A stretch of 42,482 bases of DNA from Bacteroidales bacterium (GTDB lineage Bacteria; Bacteroidota; Bacteroidia; Bacteroidales; UBA932), in the NCBI GenBank assembly GCA_028708215.1, contig JAQVZL010000008.1:1-42482 (forward strand), read 5' to 3'. The notes beneath the pieces were generated by a model that ran no database searches, was not told the DNA's origin, and saw only the letters and a program-made list of their open reading frames with translations. Shown in pieces: positions 17,295-25,196 of this stretch (position 1 is its first letter; each line of letters begins with the position of its first letter). Both the position numbers and the translations under genes were made by a program.

Positions 17295-17302
17295 TAAATT
17301 TG
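17295..17302 (+). promoter_or_regulatory. Probable -7 box of the ackA-ptb-buk operon
   Basis: TAAATTTG is an exact TAnnTTTG match 52 bp before the ackA start. No TTTG occurs at the expected -33 distance. The whole 127-bp gap upstream of ackA is AT-rich and divergent from comEC. Confidence 0.45.
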
Positions 17303-17354
17303 CAAGAATAATTCCTTTCCAAAAGAAATTTTTTAATTAATAATAGATATTTTT

Positions 17355-18563
17355 ATGATAATTCTAGTTTTGAACTGTGGAAGTTCTTCTATTAAGTATC
17401 AAGTTCTTGATATGAAGAGCACTTCTAATTACAATCTTTTAGCAAAAGGGCTGGTAGAAAGAATAGGCCTAGAGACAGGTATTCTCTCACATAGAGTAAC
17501 GGGAAAGGAAAAGTATGAAATTCAAGGCAGTATACCAGATCATACTCAAGGTATTAAAAAAGTTCTTGAACTTTTAACAGATTCCAAATTAGGAGTTCTT
17601 AACTCATTATCAGATATTGAGGCAGTAGGTCATAGAGTGGCCCATGGGGGGGAGTATTTCAGTAGTAGCTGTTTAATAGATGAAGATGTTATTAAAGGAA
17701 TAGAGAACCTTTGCGAGCTTGCACCTTTACACAATCCTGCCAATTTATTAGGAGTACATGCTATTAAAACTCTTATGCCAGCTACTCCTCAGGTAGCAGC
17801 TTTTGATACTTCATTCCACCAAACTATGCCAAATTATGCATATATGTATGCATTGCCATATGAGTATTACACAAAATATAAGATAAGAAGATATGGATTC
17901 CATGGTACAAGCCACAAGTTTGTTGGTAAAAAAGCTTGTGATCTAGCTGGGATTGACTTTGAGAACTCTAAAGTTATTACATGTCATCTTGGGAATGGAA
18001 GCTCTATTACTGCTATAAAAAACGGTAAATCTGTTGACACATCTATGGGCTTTACACCATTAGAAGGTTTAATAATGGGGACTAGAAGCGGAGATATAGA
18101 TGCAGGAGCAGTCACCTTTATTCAAGAAAAAGAGAAGCTAGATGCTGCAGGCATTAACTCTTTGTTAAATAAAAAAAGTGGGTTCCTAGGAGTTTTTGGT
18201 TCTTCTTCAGATGCACGTGATATAGAAGCCGCAGCCCAGAAGGGAGACGAGAGAGCAAAGCTTACATTAGATATGCTGCACTACAAAGTAATTAAATATA
18301 TAGGTTCATATACTGCTGCAATGGGAGGAGTAGATATGATTGTATTTACTGGTGGTATTGGAGAGAATGATGTTTCTATAAGAGAAGTTGTGGGCAAGAG
18401 ATTAAAGTACTTAGGTCTTGATTTTGATGCTCAAGTAAATAAGGGGGTAAGAGGTAAAGACGTTATATTGTCAAAACCCGAATCGGTTGTAAAAATGGCT
18501 ACTGTTACTACTAACGAAGAGCTAGTTATTGCTCAAGATACAATGGAAATACTCAATAAATAA
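17355..18563 (+). CDS. ackA: Acetate kinase
   Basis: The protein is 402 residues long, the usual length. The ASKHA-fold signatures are all there: LNCGSSSIKYQV (N7), GHRVAHGG with Arg94, AFDTSFHQTMP with Asp151, and GFHGTSHKFV with His183. It also has HLGNGSSI and the late GGIGEND. It converts acetyl-phosphate and ADP to acetate and ATP in the cytoplasm. It is the first gene of a three-gene operon with a phosphate butyryltransferase and a butyrate kinase (gaps of 43 and 2 bp), and no phosphotransacetylase (pta) lies beside it. The start ATG at 17355 fits the family N-terminus exactly. Confidence 0.97.
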   Translation: MIILVLNCGSSSIKYQVLDMKSTSNYNLLAKGLVERIGLETGILSHRVTGKEKYEIQGSIPDHTQGIKKVLELLTDSKLGVLNSLSDIEAVGHRVAHGGEYFSSSCLIDEDVIKGIENLCELAPLHNPANLLGVHAIKTLMPATPQVAAFDTSFHQTMPNYAYMYALPYEYYTKYKIRRYGFHGTSHKFVGKKACDLAGIDFENSKVITCHLGNGSSITAIKNGKSVDTSMGFTPLEGLIMGTRSGDIDAGAVTFIQEKEKLDAAGINSLLNKKSGFLGVFGSSSDARDIEAAAQKGDERAKLTLDMLHYKVIKYIGSYTAAMGGVDMIVFTGGIGENDVSIREVVGKRLKYLGLDFDAQVNKGVRGKDVILSKPESVVKMATVTTNEELVIAQDTMEILNK

Positions 18564-18606
18564 CCAGTTAATTTATAAAAGTGATTTTAAATAAAAAGAT
18601 ATAATT

Positions 18607-19512
18607 ATGATAACAACATTTGAGCAGATTTTTGATGAACTTAGATCTAGACCTAAAAAAAGATTAGTAGCAGCTTGGGCCGTAGACGATCATACCATTA
18701 ATGCAGCACGCCTAGCTGTAGAAGCGGGAATTGCAGAAGCAACATTGGTTGGAGATGAAAAAATGATTCGCCAAGTATGTGCCAACGAGAAGATTGATGC
18801 ATCTATGTTTAAAATTGTTCCAATTGAAGATGAGCTTAAAGCTGTAACTCTAGCTGTAGATTTAATTAATGCTGGCGAAGGTGATATATTAATGAAGGGG
18901 CTTTGCAGCACAGATAAATATATGAGAGCTATACTTAATAAAGAGAAAGGGTTGCTCCCTCCAAAGGCAGTCTTGAGTCATGTTACAGTACTCTCAAATC
19001 CACAGTATCACAAGTTACTTGTTTTAGGAGATATAGCTGTAATTCCAGCTCCAGATTTAAAGCAGAAAATTGCAATAACTAATTATGTTATTAATACAGC
19101 TAAGGCAATTGGAATTGAAAAGCCTAAAGTTGCTCTTGTAACTGCCACTGAGCAGATGCTTCCAGGAATGCCTGCTTGTGTAGATGCTGCAATTATCTCT
19201 AAAATGTCTGAGAGAGGCCAACTTCCAAAAGCTTTTGTAGATGGCCCTTTGGCTATTGATGTTGCACTTTCTGCCGAGGCAGTGGCTGTTAAAAAACTTG
19301 TTAGCCCAGTTGCAGGTGATGCAGATTGCTTAGTTTTTCCTAATTTAGAAGCTGCAAATGTCTTTTACAAAACAAATACAATGTTTTGTGTAGGTGCAAA
19401 GCTAGCAGCTATTGTTGCAGGAGCTAAAGCTCCATGTGTATTGTCTAGTAGGGCAGATAGTATTGATACTAAATTAAATTCAATTGCGCTAGCTGCTTTA
19501 ACTGCAAAATAG
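18607..19512 (+). CDS. ptb: Phosphate butyryltransferase
   Basis: The 301 residues fit the phosphate acetyl/butyryltransferase family, with the shorter Ptb length and start (RPKKRLVAAWAVDD, then AARLAVEAGIAEATLVGD). Other typical parts are DILMKGLCST, the PPKAVLSHV segment and the C-terminal GADADCLVFP-like GDADCLVFPNLEAANVFYK. The enzyme swaps CoA for phosphate on butyryl-CoA or similar acyl-CoAs. The next gene, a butyrate kinase, uses the product. Pta proper is less likely given the length and the partner gene. It may also serve the upstream acetate kinase by accepting acetyl-CoA or branched-chain acyl-CoAs, which is inference. Confidence 0.93.
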   Translation: MITTFEQIFDELRSRPKKRLVAAWAVDDHTINAARLAVEAGIAEATLVGDEKMIRQVCANEKIDASMFKIVPIEDELKAVTLAVDLINAGEGDILMKGLCSTDKYMRAILNKEKGLLPPKAVLSHVTVLSNPQYHKLLVLGDIAVIPAPDLKQKIAITNYVINTAKAIGIEKPKVALVTATEQMLPGMPACVDAAIISKMSERGQLPKAFVDGPLAIDVALSAEAVAVKKLVSPVAGDADCLVFPNLEAANVFYKTNTMFCVGAKLAAIVAGAKAPCVLSSRADSIDTKLNSIALAALTAK

Positions 19513-19514
19513 AG

Positions 19515-20588
19515 ATGAAACAGTTAATATTAGCAATAAACCCAGGCTCAACTTCTACAAAAATAGCAGTTTATAAAGAACATAAGCAATTATTTACTAC
19601 TACTTTAAGACACGGGTCAGAAGAAATTTCTAGGTTTGAGAAAATTTCAGACCAATTTGAGTTTAGAAAGAAAACTATTCTCAAAGCACTAATAGAGAAT
19701 GATATAGACTTTCCAGATATTGCAGTAATTGTTGGTAGGGGAGGCCTTGTTAAGCCTATTAAATCTGGAATATATGAAGTAAATGAAAAAATGATAGCTC
19801 ATTTACATGAAGGAGTTGGTGGAGAACATGCAAGCAATTTAGGAGGTATTATTGCCGCTAATTTAGCAGGTGAAATTGATGGGTGTAGGGCATTTATTGC
19901 AGACCCAGTTGTTGTAGACGAGCTTGAACCTATAGCTAGAATTTCTGGACATCCATTATTTGAAAGACGTTCAATATTTCATGCTCTAAACCAAAAAGCT
20001 ATAGCTAAAAGTTATGCTACTACTTTGAACAAAAGCTATGATTCTCTCAATTTAATTGTAGCTCATTTAGGAGGAGGAGTATCTGTAGGAGCTCATCTAA
20101 ATGGCAAAGTAATAGATGTTAACAATGCATTAAATGGCGAGGGCCCTTTCTCTCCCGAGAGATCTGGTACACTTCCAGCACTAGACTTAGCAAAGCTTTG
20201 TTTCTCTGGGAAATATACACTTGAACAAGTAAAAAAAATAATTACAGGAGAGGGAGGTTTAGTTGCTCATTTAGGAACTAATTCATTTAGTGAAGTTGAA
20301 CAAAAAGTTAAGGAGGGAGACCAAAAATTCATGCTTATCTCAGATGCTTTTGCCTATAATGTAGCTAAGGCCATTGGTTCTATGGCAGTTGTGTTAAAAG
20401 GCAATGTAGATGCAATTTTAATCACAGGAGGTGTTGCATATAACACCATGCTAATGGAAAAACTATCTGAGATGGTTAGTTTTATTGCCCAGGTCAAAAT
20501 ATTCCCTGGAGAAGATGAGATGTCTGCATTAGCAATGAATGGTTTAGCAATACTAAACGGAGATGAAGAGGCTTTAGTGTATGATTAA
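19515..20588 (+). CDS. buk: Butyrate kinase
   Basis: The 357 residues match butyrate kinase: LAINPGSTSTKIAVY at the N-terminus, VGRGGLVKPI, ADPVVVDE, SIFHALNQKAIAK, VAHLGGGVSVGAH and GEGPFSPERSG, with VDAILITGGVAYN near the C-terminus. It transfers phosphate from butyryl-phosphate to ADP, giving butyrate and ATP. It starts 2 bp after the ptb stop and is the last gene of the operon, ended by the hairpin at 20647-20676. Branched-chain acids such as isobutyrate or isovalerate are also possible products in amino-acid fermenters. Confidence 0.95.
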   Translation: MKQLILAINPGSTSTKIAVYKEHKQLFTTTLRHGSEEISRFEKISDQFEFRKKTILKALIENDIDFPDIAVIVGRGGLVKPIKSGIYEVNEKMIAHLHEGVGGEHASNLGGIIAANLAGEIDGCRAFIADPVVVDELEPIARISGHPLFERRSIFHALNQKAIAKSYATTLNKSYDSLNLIVAHLGGGVSVGAHLNGKVIDVNNALNGEGPFSPERSGTLPALDLAKLCFSGKYTLEQVKKIITGEGGLVAHLGTNSFSEVEQKVKEGDQKFMLISDAFAYNVAKAIGSMAVVLKGNVDAILITGGVAYNTMLMEKLSEMVSFIAQVKIFPGEDEMSALAMNGLAILNGDEEALVYD

Positions 20589-20640
20589 TTATAACTTTAC
20601 AAAATAAGTCTCTTTTAAATTTGTTTATAAAGATGAAAAT

Positions 20641-21801
20641 CTATTTAAGGAGCTTGTAATAGACAAGCTCCTTTTTATTAACCAATTCTGGATGAAGAAT
20701 ATTAATAAGGTCTTGTAGAATTACATCTGGCTCTACAACTCCTCTTTCCCAAAAATCACTTCCTCCTCCAGGTGTATCCCTATTATTATTGTTATAGACC
20801 TTACCTTTTTCTAACACCGGAAGGTTAGTGAAAACAGGGTTGCTATTTTTAAGCTCCTTAAGTGTTGAGTAGAAGTTTGGGTTTAACCAATAATCTGCAC
20901 TATATGCCTCTTTAATAATATTTTCTATACTATAAGTGTAAGAGTGAGACTCCCCTGGCTTGCTAAGAAGAACATCTGCTCCAGCGTCTTTAATTAGTTT
21001 ACTCATATAGTTATACTCTCCTGGAATGTACCAAGCATCTTTCCACGGAGCATTAAGCAGAACTTTAGGCCTTTTTGTTGCTCTTGTGGCTTTAGATTTA
21101 GTCTCTAAATATCTATTTTTAATTGTATTGTAGAGAGAATCTGCCAGCTCTTCTTTGTTGAAAAAAGCTCCAAAAAACTTAAGATACTCAAGTTTTCCCA
21201 GGGGGTGGTTCTCTACATAATCACTAACAACCACTACATTAATACCAGCTTGCTTAATTTTTTCTATATATTGATTATTTTCTCCACTAACTCCATAGGT
21301 AAATATAACATTGGGGTTTAACTTCATTAATACTTCATAGTTTATTGAAGCTTCATAACCAATATCTATAATTAGCCCTTCATTAATACTCTCTTTAATC
21401 TCTGCATCACTTATATATTTAGCCCCAGATACTGCTACTATTGAAGCACTCTCTCCAAGTAATTTAATAAATGGAAGATGACTTGTAGACATACAAATTA
21501 TTTTTTTTACTGGAGTTTTTATGACAGTGCTATTTGGATAAATACTACTTTTCTTTTTAGTAGTTTCTTTATTGTTTTTTAAAAGCAGATAACTGCTTTT
21601 TTCTATATTTGTGCTCCACGCTTCATCTATAGTTATAATTTTGTCACTATTGTTGTTAATAGCTATTTCAAAATAACTAGCATACTCATTGTTACTCTTA
21701 TTATTTTCTTCATCTAGTTTTATATCTGACTCCTTCTTTTGCCCACCGCATGAGCTTAGTAAAAGCAAGAGTGTTACTATCTTTATTCTATTACTTATCA
21801 T
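20641..21801 (-). CDS. Periplasmic substrate-binding lipoprotein, BtuF/FecB type
   Basis: The start MISNRIKIVTLLLLLSSCGG is a lipoprotein signal with lipobox LSSC, so the mature protein is a lipid-anchored 370-residue binding protein. Two lobes are visible, as in vitamin B12 and iron-siderophore binding proteins: KIICMSTSHLPFIKLLGE begins the first, and the second carries RPKVLLNAPWKDAWYIPGE and later GGGSDFWERGVVEPDV. It would hand a metal complex or cobamide to an ABC permease, but no permease or ATPase gene is adjacent. The final ~10 codons double as the terminator stem of the opposing buk operon. Substrate choice between cobamide and iron-siderophore cannot be made from the sequence. Confidence 0.87.
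   Translation of the reverse strand: MISNRIKIVTLLLLLSSCGGQKKESDIKLDEENNKSNNEYASYFEIAINNNSDKIITIDEAWSTNIEKSSYLLLKNNKETTKKKSSIYPNSTVIKTPVKKIICMSTSHLPFIKLLGESASIVAVSGAKYISDAEIKESINEGLIIDIGYEASINYEVLMKLNPNVIFTYGVSGENNQYIEKIKQAGINVVVVSDYVENHPLGKLEYLKFFGAFFNKEELADSLYNTIKNRYLETKSKATRATKRPKVLLNAPWKDAWYIPGEYNYMSKLIKDAGADVLLSKPGESHSYTYSIENIIKEAYSADYWLNPNFYSTLKELKNSNPVFTNLPVLEKGKVYNNNNRDTPGGGSDFWERGVVEPDVILQDLINILHPELVNKKELVYYKLLK
20647..20676 (+). terminator. Terminator of ackA-ptb-buk inside the opposing reading frame
   Basis: AAGGAGCTTGT (20647-20657) pairs perfectly with ACAAGCTCCTT (20663-20673) around a 5-nt loop, followed by a T run to 20676. It lies within the last codons of the minus-strand lipoprotein gene. 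On the minus strand no T run follows the stem, so it should work only for the plus-strand operon. Confidence 0.88.
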
Positions 21802-21808
21802 ATATATC

Positions 21809-21827
21809 TATATTTGCTACAAATTTA
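21809..21827. promoter_or_regulatory. Two facing -7 boxes in a 40-bp divergent gap
   Basis: TATATTTG at 21809-21816 (plus strand) and TAAATTTG at 21820-21827 (minus strand) both match TAnnTTTG exactly. The first would serve the flavoprotein gene at 21842, the second the lipoprotein gene ending at 21801. Each promoter would fire through the other. Neither has a clear TTTG at -33. Confidence 0.5.
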
Positions 21828-21841
21828 CTATAAATATTGAT

Positions 21842-23098
21842 ATGAATAATTCGCAAGTAGTAATAATTGGAGCAGGAGCTTCAGGAATGATGAGTGCAAT
21901 TGCTGCTGCTCAGAAAGGAGCTTCTGTAGTAATACTAGAGAAAAAAGAGCGTCCAGGTAGAAAGATTAGAATAACTGGAAAGGGCCGGTGCAATATTACT
22001 AATACAAAACCGTGGGCCCATTTTTCTACTCACTTGCATCCAAATCAAAAATTTCTTAGGCCTGCCTTTTATAGTTTTTCAAATGATCATACAATTAATT
22101 TTTTTGAAGAGATAGGAGTGAAGTGCGTTGTAGAGAGAGGAGATAGAGTATTTCCGCAAAGTGGAAGTGCTACTACTGTAGTAGATGCGTTACAGGCAAA
22201 AATGGCTAGTTTAGGTGTAGAGCAGCACTATAACACCCCTGTTTTAAAGGTAGGCTCTTCAAATAATAGAGTAGATAGCGTTGTAACTCGCTCGCACACA
22301 TATAACCCAGGAGCTCTAATTATTGCTACAGGAGGTCTTTCGTATCCGCTTACTGGTTCAACAGGCGATGGGTATAAATTCGCAAAAAGCTTAGGTCACT
22401 CAATTGTAGAGTGTTGGCCTTCATTAACAGCTTTAATGCCAAAGAATTATTCTACAGAGTTAGAGGGGGTAACTCTTAAAAACATTGAACTCTCTCTATT
22501 TATAGTTAAAGATATGGTTCAGTTAGAGAGAGGAGATATTGACTTTACTAATAATGGTATAGAGGGTTCTCTTGGGTTTAGAGTAAGCCGGAAAGCAGTA
22601 AAAGCTCTTATTAATGGAAACAGTTGTTATTTGGTTATAAATCTAAAACCTGCAGTATCTGATTCAAATTTAGAGAGTAGAATTACTAAAGAGATTAAAG
22701 AGCTCAGTAGCAACTCTACTACAGCGTTATTAAGAAAATTTATGCCAAAACAATTAATTAGTACTTTTATAAGAGATAATAATTTGCCAGAATCACTTTT
22801 AAATATAAGAGAGAGTTATAAATTTGTTATAGAGCTTAGAGAGAGTTTGAAACATTGGAAAATAGAGATAGTCTCTTATACTTCATATGAAAGAGCTGTT
22901 ATTACAGCTGGAGGGATATCTCTCAACGAAGTTTATCCTAAAACAATGAGATCTAGGCTAATAGAAAATCTATTTCTCTCTGGAGAGGTTTTAGATTTAG
23001 ATGGAGATACTGGGGGGTATAATTTGCAAATTGCTTTTTCTACTGGTTTTAGGGCAGGAGAAGAGGCTGCAGCTTATTTAAGTTTAAAAGAGGCTTGA
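21842..23098 (+). CDS. HI0933/YhiN-family FAD-dependent oxidoreductase
   Basis: I chose the ATG at 21842, which puts the dinucleotide-binding motif VVIIGAGASGMMSAIAAAQKG at residues 6-26 (core GAGASG). The frame is open further upstream, but that part overlaps the divergent lipoprotein gene. Family signs follow: ERPGRKIRITGKGRCNITN, VFPQSGSA, the second dinucleotide-contact region LIIATGGLSYPLTGSTGDGY, and near the C-terminus GEVLDLDGDTGGYNLQIAFSTG. The length of 418 residues is normal. These flavoproteins are widespread, but their substrate is unknown. The promoter probably faces that of the divergent lipoprotein gene. Confidence 0.9.
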   Translation: MNNSQVVIIGAGASGMMSAIAAAQKGASVVILEKKERPGRKIRITGKGRCNITNTKPWAHFSTHLHPNQKFLRPAFYSFSNDHTINFFEEIGVKCVVERGDRVFPQSGSATTVVDALQAKMASLGVEQHYNTPVLKVGSSNNRVDSVVTRSHTYNPGALIIATGGLSYPLTGSTGDGYKFAKSLGHSIVECWPSLTALMPKNYSTELEGVTLKNIELSLFIVKDMVQLERGDIDFTNNGIEGSLGFRVSRKAVKALINGNSCYLVINLKPAVSDSNLESRITKEIKELSSNSTTALLRKFMPKQLISTFIRDNNLPESLLNIRESYKFVIELRESLKHWKIEIVSYTSYERAVITAGGISLNEVYPKTMRSRLIENLFLSGEVLDLDGDTGGYNLQIAFSTGFRAGEEAAAYLSLKEA

Positions 23099-23100
23099 AG

Positions 23101-23169
23101 ACTAAAGTTTCCCACCTCTCAACTAGCAGGTAAACAGAGCATAAAATAATGAATTGGTGAAACTTTAGT
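23101..23169. repeat. Inverted repeat in a convergent gene junction
   Basis: ACTAAAGTTTC (23101-23111) is the exact reverse complement of GAAACTTTAGT (23159-23169). With a 2-nt bulge the stem extends by ACC/GGT. The loop is about 40 nt. It starts 3 bp past the flavoprotein stop codon and ends just before the stop of the opposing exonuclease gene. There is no proper T run after it, so it is a weak terminator candidate or a small structured element. The left arm resembles 39146-39166. Confidence 0.6.
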
Positions 23170-23182
23170 TGTAGAGTTCTAT

Positions 23183-23962
23183 TTATTTTTTTTGAGAATT
23201 TTCAAATTGAATTTTTAGCTCTGTCATTACCTGCTTAGTATCTAAGGTAAAGTTACCATTCATCATCCATGAGTAGTAGCCAGGATCTTCGCGAAAAACC
23301 TCCTCTACCTTTTTCCCTTTATGTTTACCGAAGTTAATGATAGGGTTATCTTTATTGTCTAGTGAGATTCTACCAGCGTAATCTACAATTTTAAATCTAG
23401 TTGCAAAATCGGCTAAAAACTTAACGTCATTTTTTAGTGTATCGCTATATCTGTCTAATTGTGCTTCAAGTATCTCAAAAGTAGCTATTGTGTCTGCTTC
23501 TGCTGAGTGAGCATTTTCTAGAGTTTTATCACAATAGAACTTATAGGCAGCACTTAGAGTTCTCTGTTCCATTTTGTGAAAGATATTCTGTACATCTACT
23601 ATTTTTCTTTTTCTAAAATCGAACTGAACTCCAGCTCTTAAGAACTCTTCTGCAAGTAAAGGTATATCAAATTTGATTGCATTATAACCAGAAAAATCAC
23701 AACCAGACATCCACTGTGCTAAACTTTTTGCAACCTCTTTAAAAGTAGGGCAATTGGCAACCTCTTCATTAGAGATGCCATGAATGCTTTGTGCTTCGGG
23801 TGAAATTGGGATAGTTGGGTTTAGCCTCCTAGTTTTTAGTTCTTGATCTCCATTAGGCATCACTTTTAATGCACTTATTTCTACTATTCTGTCTGTTGCA
23901 ACGTTTAATCCAGTACTCTCTATATCAAAAAAAAGGAGCGGGTTCTTTAAATTAAGCTTCAT
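23183..23962 (-). CDS. DnaQ-family 3'-5' exonuclease (259 aa)
   Basis: The three DEDD exonuclease motifs are visible: LLFFDIESTGL with Asp13 and Glu15, SGYNAIKFDIPLL (about 92-104) with the second Asp, and NAHSAEADTIATFEI (about 150-164) with His and Asp, which is the DEDDh type. A C-terminal part follows with INFGKHKGKKVEEVFREDPGYYSWM (core GKHKGKK), a small domain often joined to such nucleases. The protein could be the proofreading subunit of DNA polymerase III or a separate repair exonuclease. The position 25 bp downstream of dnaN on the same strand supports a replication or repair role and suggests one transcript. Confidence 0.9.
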   Translation of the reverse strand: MKLNLKNPLLFFDIESTGLNVATDRIVEISALKVMPNGDQELKTRRLNPTIPISPEAQSIHGISNEEVANCPTFKEVAKSLAQWMSGCDFSGYNAIKFDIPLLAEEFLRAGVQFDFRKRKIVDVQNIFHKMEQRTLSAAYKFYCDKTLENAHSAEADTIATFEILEAQLDRYSDTLKNDVKFLADFATRFKIVDYAGRISLDNKDNPIINFGKHKGKKVEEVFREDPGYYSWMMNGNFTLDTKQVMTELKIQFENSQKK

Positions 23963-23987
23963 TATTTATTATTTTCAATGTTTGGTT

Positions 23988-25115
23988 TTATGCGTTTACC
24001 ATCATTGGCATAATAAGAGCAATTATCTCTTCATCTGGGTCATTCTGGCTAGATGGTACAATTAGCGCAGCTCTGGTAGAGTCTGAAAGCTCTAGTGACA
24101 CATCTGTACAAGGCATATTAGTAAGAATATCTATTAAGAAAGTAGATTTAAATCCAATTTCCATTGGGTCTCCTTCGTATTGACAGGCTAGCCTTTCATG
24201 AGCAGATATTGAAAAGTCGAGATCTTGAGCAGATATTATTAATTGGTTGTGTGAAAGCTTAAGTTTTACAAGGCTGCTTGCCTGGTTGGAGCAAACAGAA
24301 ACTCTACGAGCAGAGTTTAAAAAATCTAAGCGGCTTATTATAAGTTTGTTGCTATTGTTTTTTGGAATTACAGACTTATATGCTGGGTAGTTACCCTCTA
24401 CAAGACGACACACTAAAATAAAAGACTCAAACTCAAAATAGGCATTTTTAGGATCAAAAATGATATTAACCTCTTGATCAATCTTTGTTAACAAATTCTT
24501 AAGTATAGCAGCTGGTTTCTTAGGGAGAATGAATGTAGATTTATTTTCTGACTTTATGTCATGTCTTGTGTAGCAGACTAGTTTATGAGCATCCGATGCA
24601 ACTAAAGTGAGTGATTCGTTATCAATGTCAAAGTAAACACCATTCATAACAGGCCTAAGCTCCTCCTCGGCAGTTGCATAGATAGTTCTATTTATCCCCT
24701 CAAGAAGAATTTGAGAATTAATTGTTATTTGTGTGCTCTCTTCTGCAATAGAAGCTATCTCTGGATAATCTTCAGACCCCGTGCAAGGTAAAACTGAATC
24801 TCCATTGTCCCAAGTAATCTCTATTGAGCTATTTTCTGGGTTAGTTTTAAATTCAAGCGGAATATCGGCAAACTCTTTGAGAGAGTCTACTAGAAGCTTA
24901 GCTGGAACTGTTACCTCTCCCTCTTCCTCAACATTTTCAATAGGTAAGCTGGCTTTGAGAGTAGTCTCTAAGTCTGAAGCTGTAATTGTAAGAGAGTTCT
25001 CTTTTAATACGAAAAGAAAGTTATCTAGAACAGGAATAGTGTTTTTAGAAGAGATAACTCTTGAAACAGATGAAAGGCGAGCCAAAAGCTCGGCACTAGA
25101 AACAACAAATTTCAT
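23988..25115 (-). CDS. dnaN: DNA polymerase III subunit beta (sliding clamp)
   Basis: The 375 residues have the three-fold clamp repeat. The N-terminus MKFVVSSAELLARLSSVSRV and segments such as KNTIPVLDNFLF, TVPAKLLVDSLKEF and the C-terminal end LIMPMMVNA are typical. The dimeric ring holds the polymerase and other enzymes on DNA. Unlike the common dnaA-dnaN order, there is no dnaA or recF nearby; instead a DnaQ-type exonuclease follows. A -7 box TATCTTTG (minus strand, 25132-25139) lies 17 bp before the start. It diverges from htrA. Confidence 0.97.
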   Translation of the reverse strand: MKFVVSSAELLARLSSVSRVISSKNTIPVLDNFLFVLKENSLTITASDLETTLKASLPIENVEEEGEVTVPAKLLVDSLKEFADIPLEFKTNPENSSIEITWDNGDSVLPCTGSEDYPEIASIAEESTQITINSQILLEGINRTIYATAEEELRPVMNGVYFDIDNESLTLVASDAHKLVCYTRHDIKSENKSTFILPKKPAAILKNLLTKIDQEVNIIFDPKNAYFEFESFILVCRLVEGNYPAYKSVIPKNNSNKLIISRLDFLNSARRVSVCSNQASSLVKLKLSHNQLIISAQDLDFSISAHERLACQYEGDPMEIGFKSTFLIDILTNMPCTDVSLELSDSTRAALIVPSSQNDPDEEIIALIMPMMVNA

Positions 25116-25131
25116 AACAAGATATTTTTTA

Positions 25132-25139
25132 CAAAGATA
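25132..25139 (-). promoter_or_regulatory. Probable -7 box of dnaN
   Basis: The complement of CAAAGATA reads TATCTTTG, an exact TAnnTTTG match, 17 bp upstream of the dnaN start. The -33 element is not clear. The leader would be only about 10 nt. Confidence 0.55.
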
Positions 25140-25196
25140 AAAAAAATACGTTATGGCATATAATTTGTTTTTTAAATTATCAAAAACATTAAATTT

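Noticed and set aside
21689..21841. Longer N-terminus for the HI0933-type flavoprotein
   Set aside because: The extra 51 codons overlap the divergent lipoprotein gene and its signal-peptide region. The Rossmann motif starts right after the ATG at 21842.
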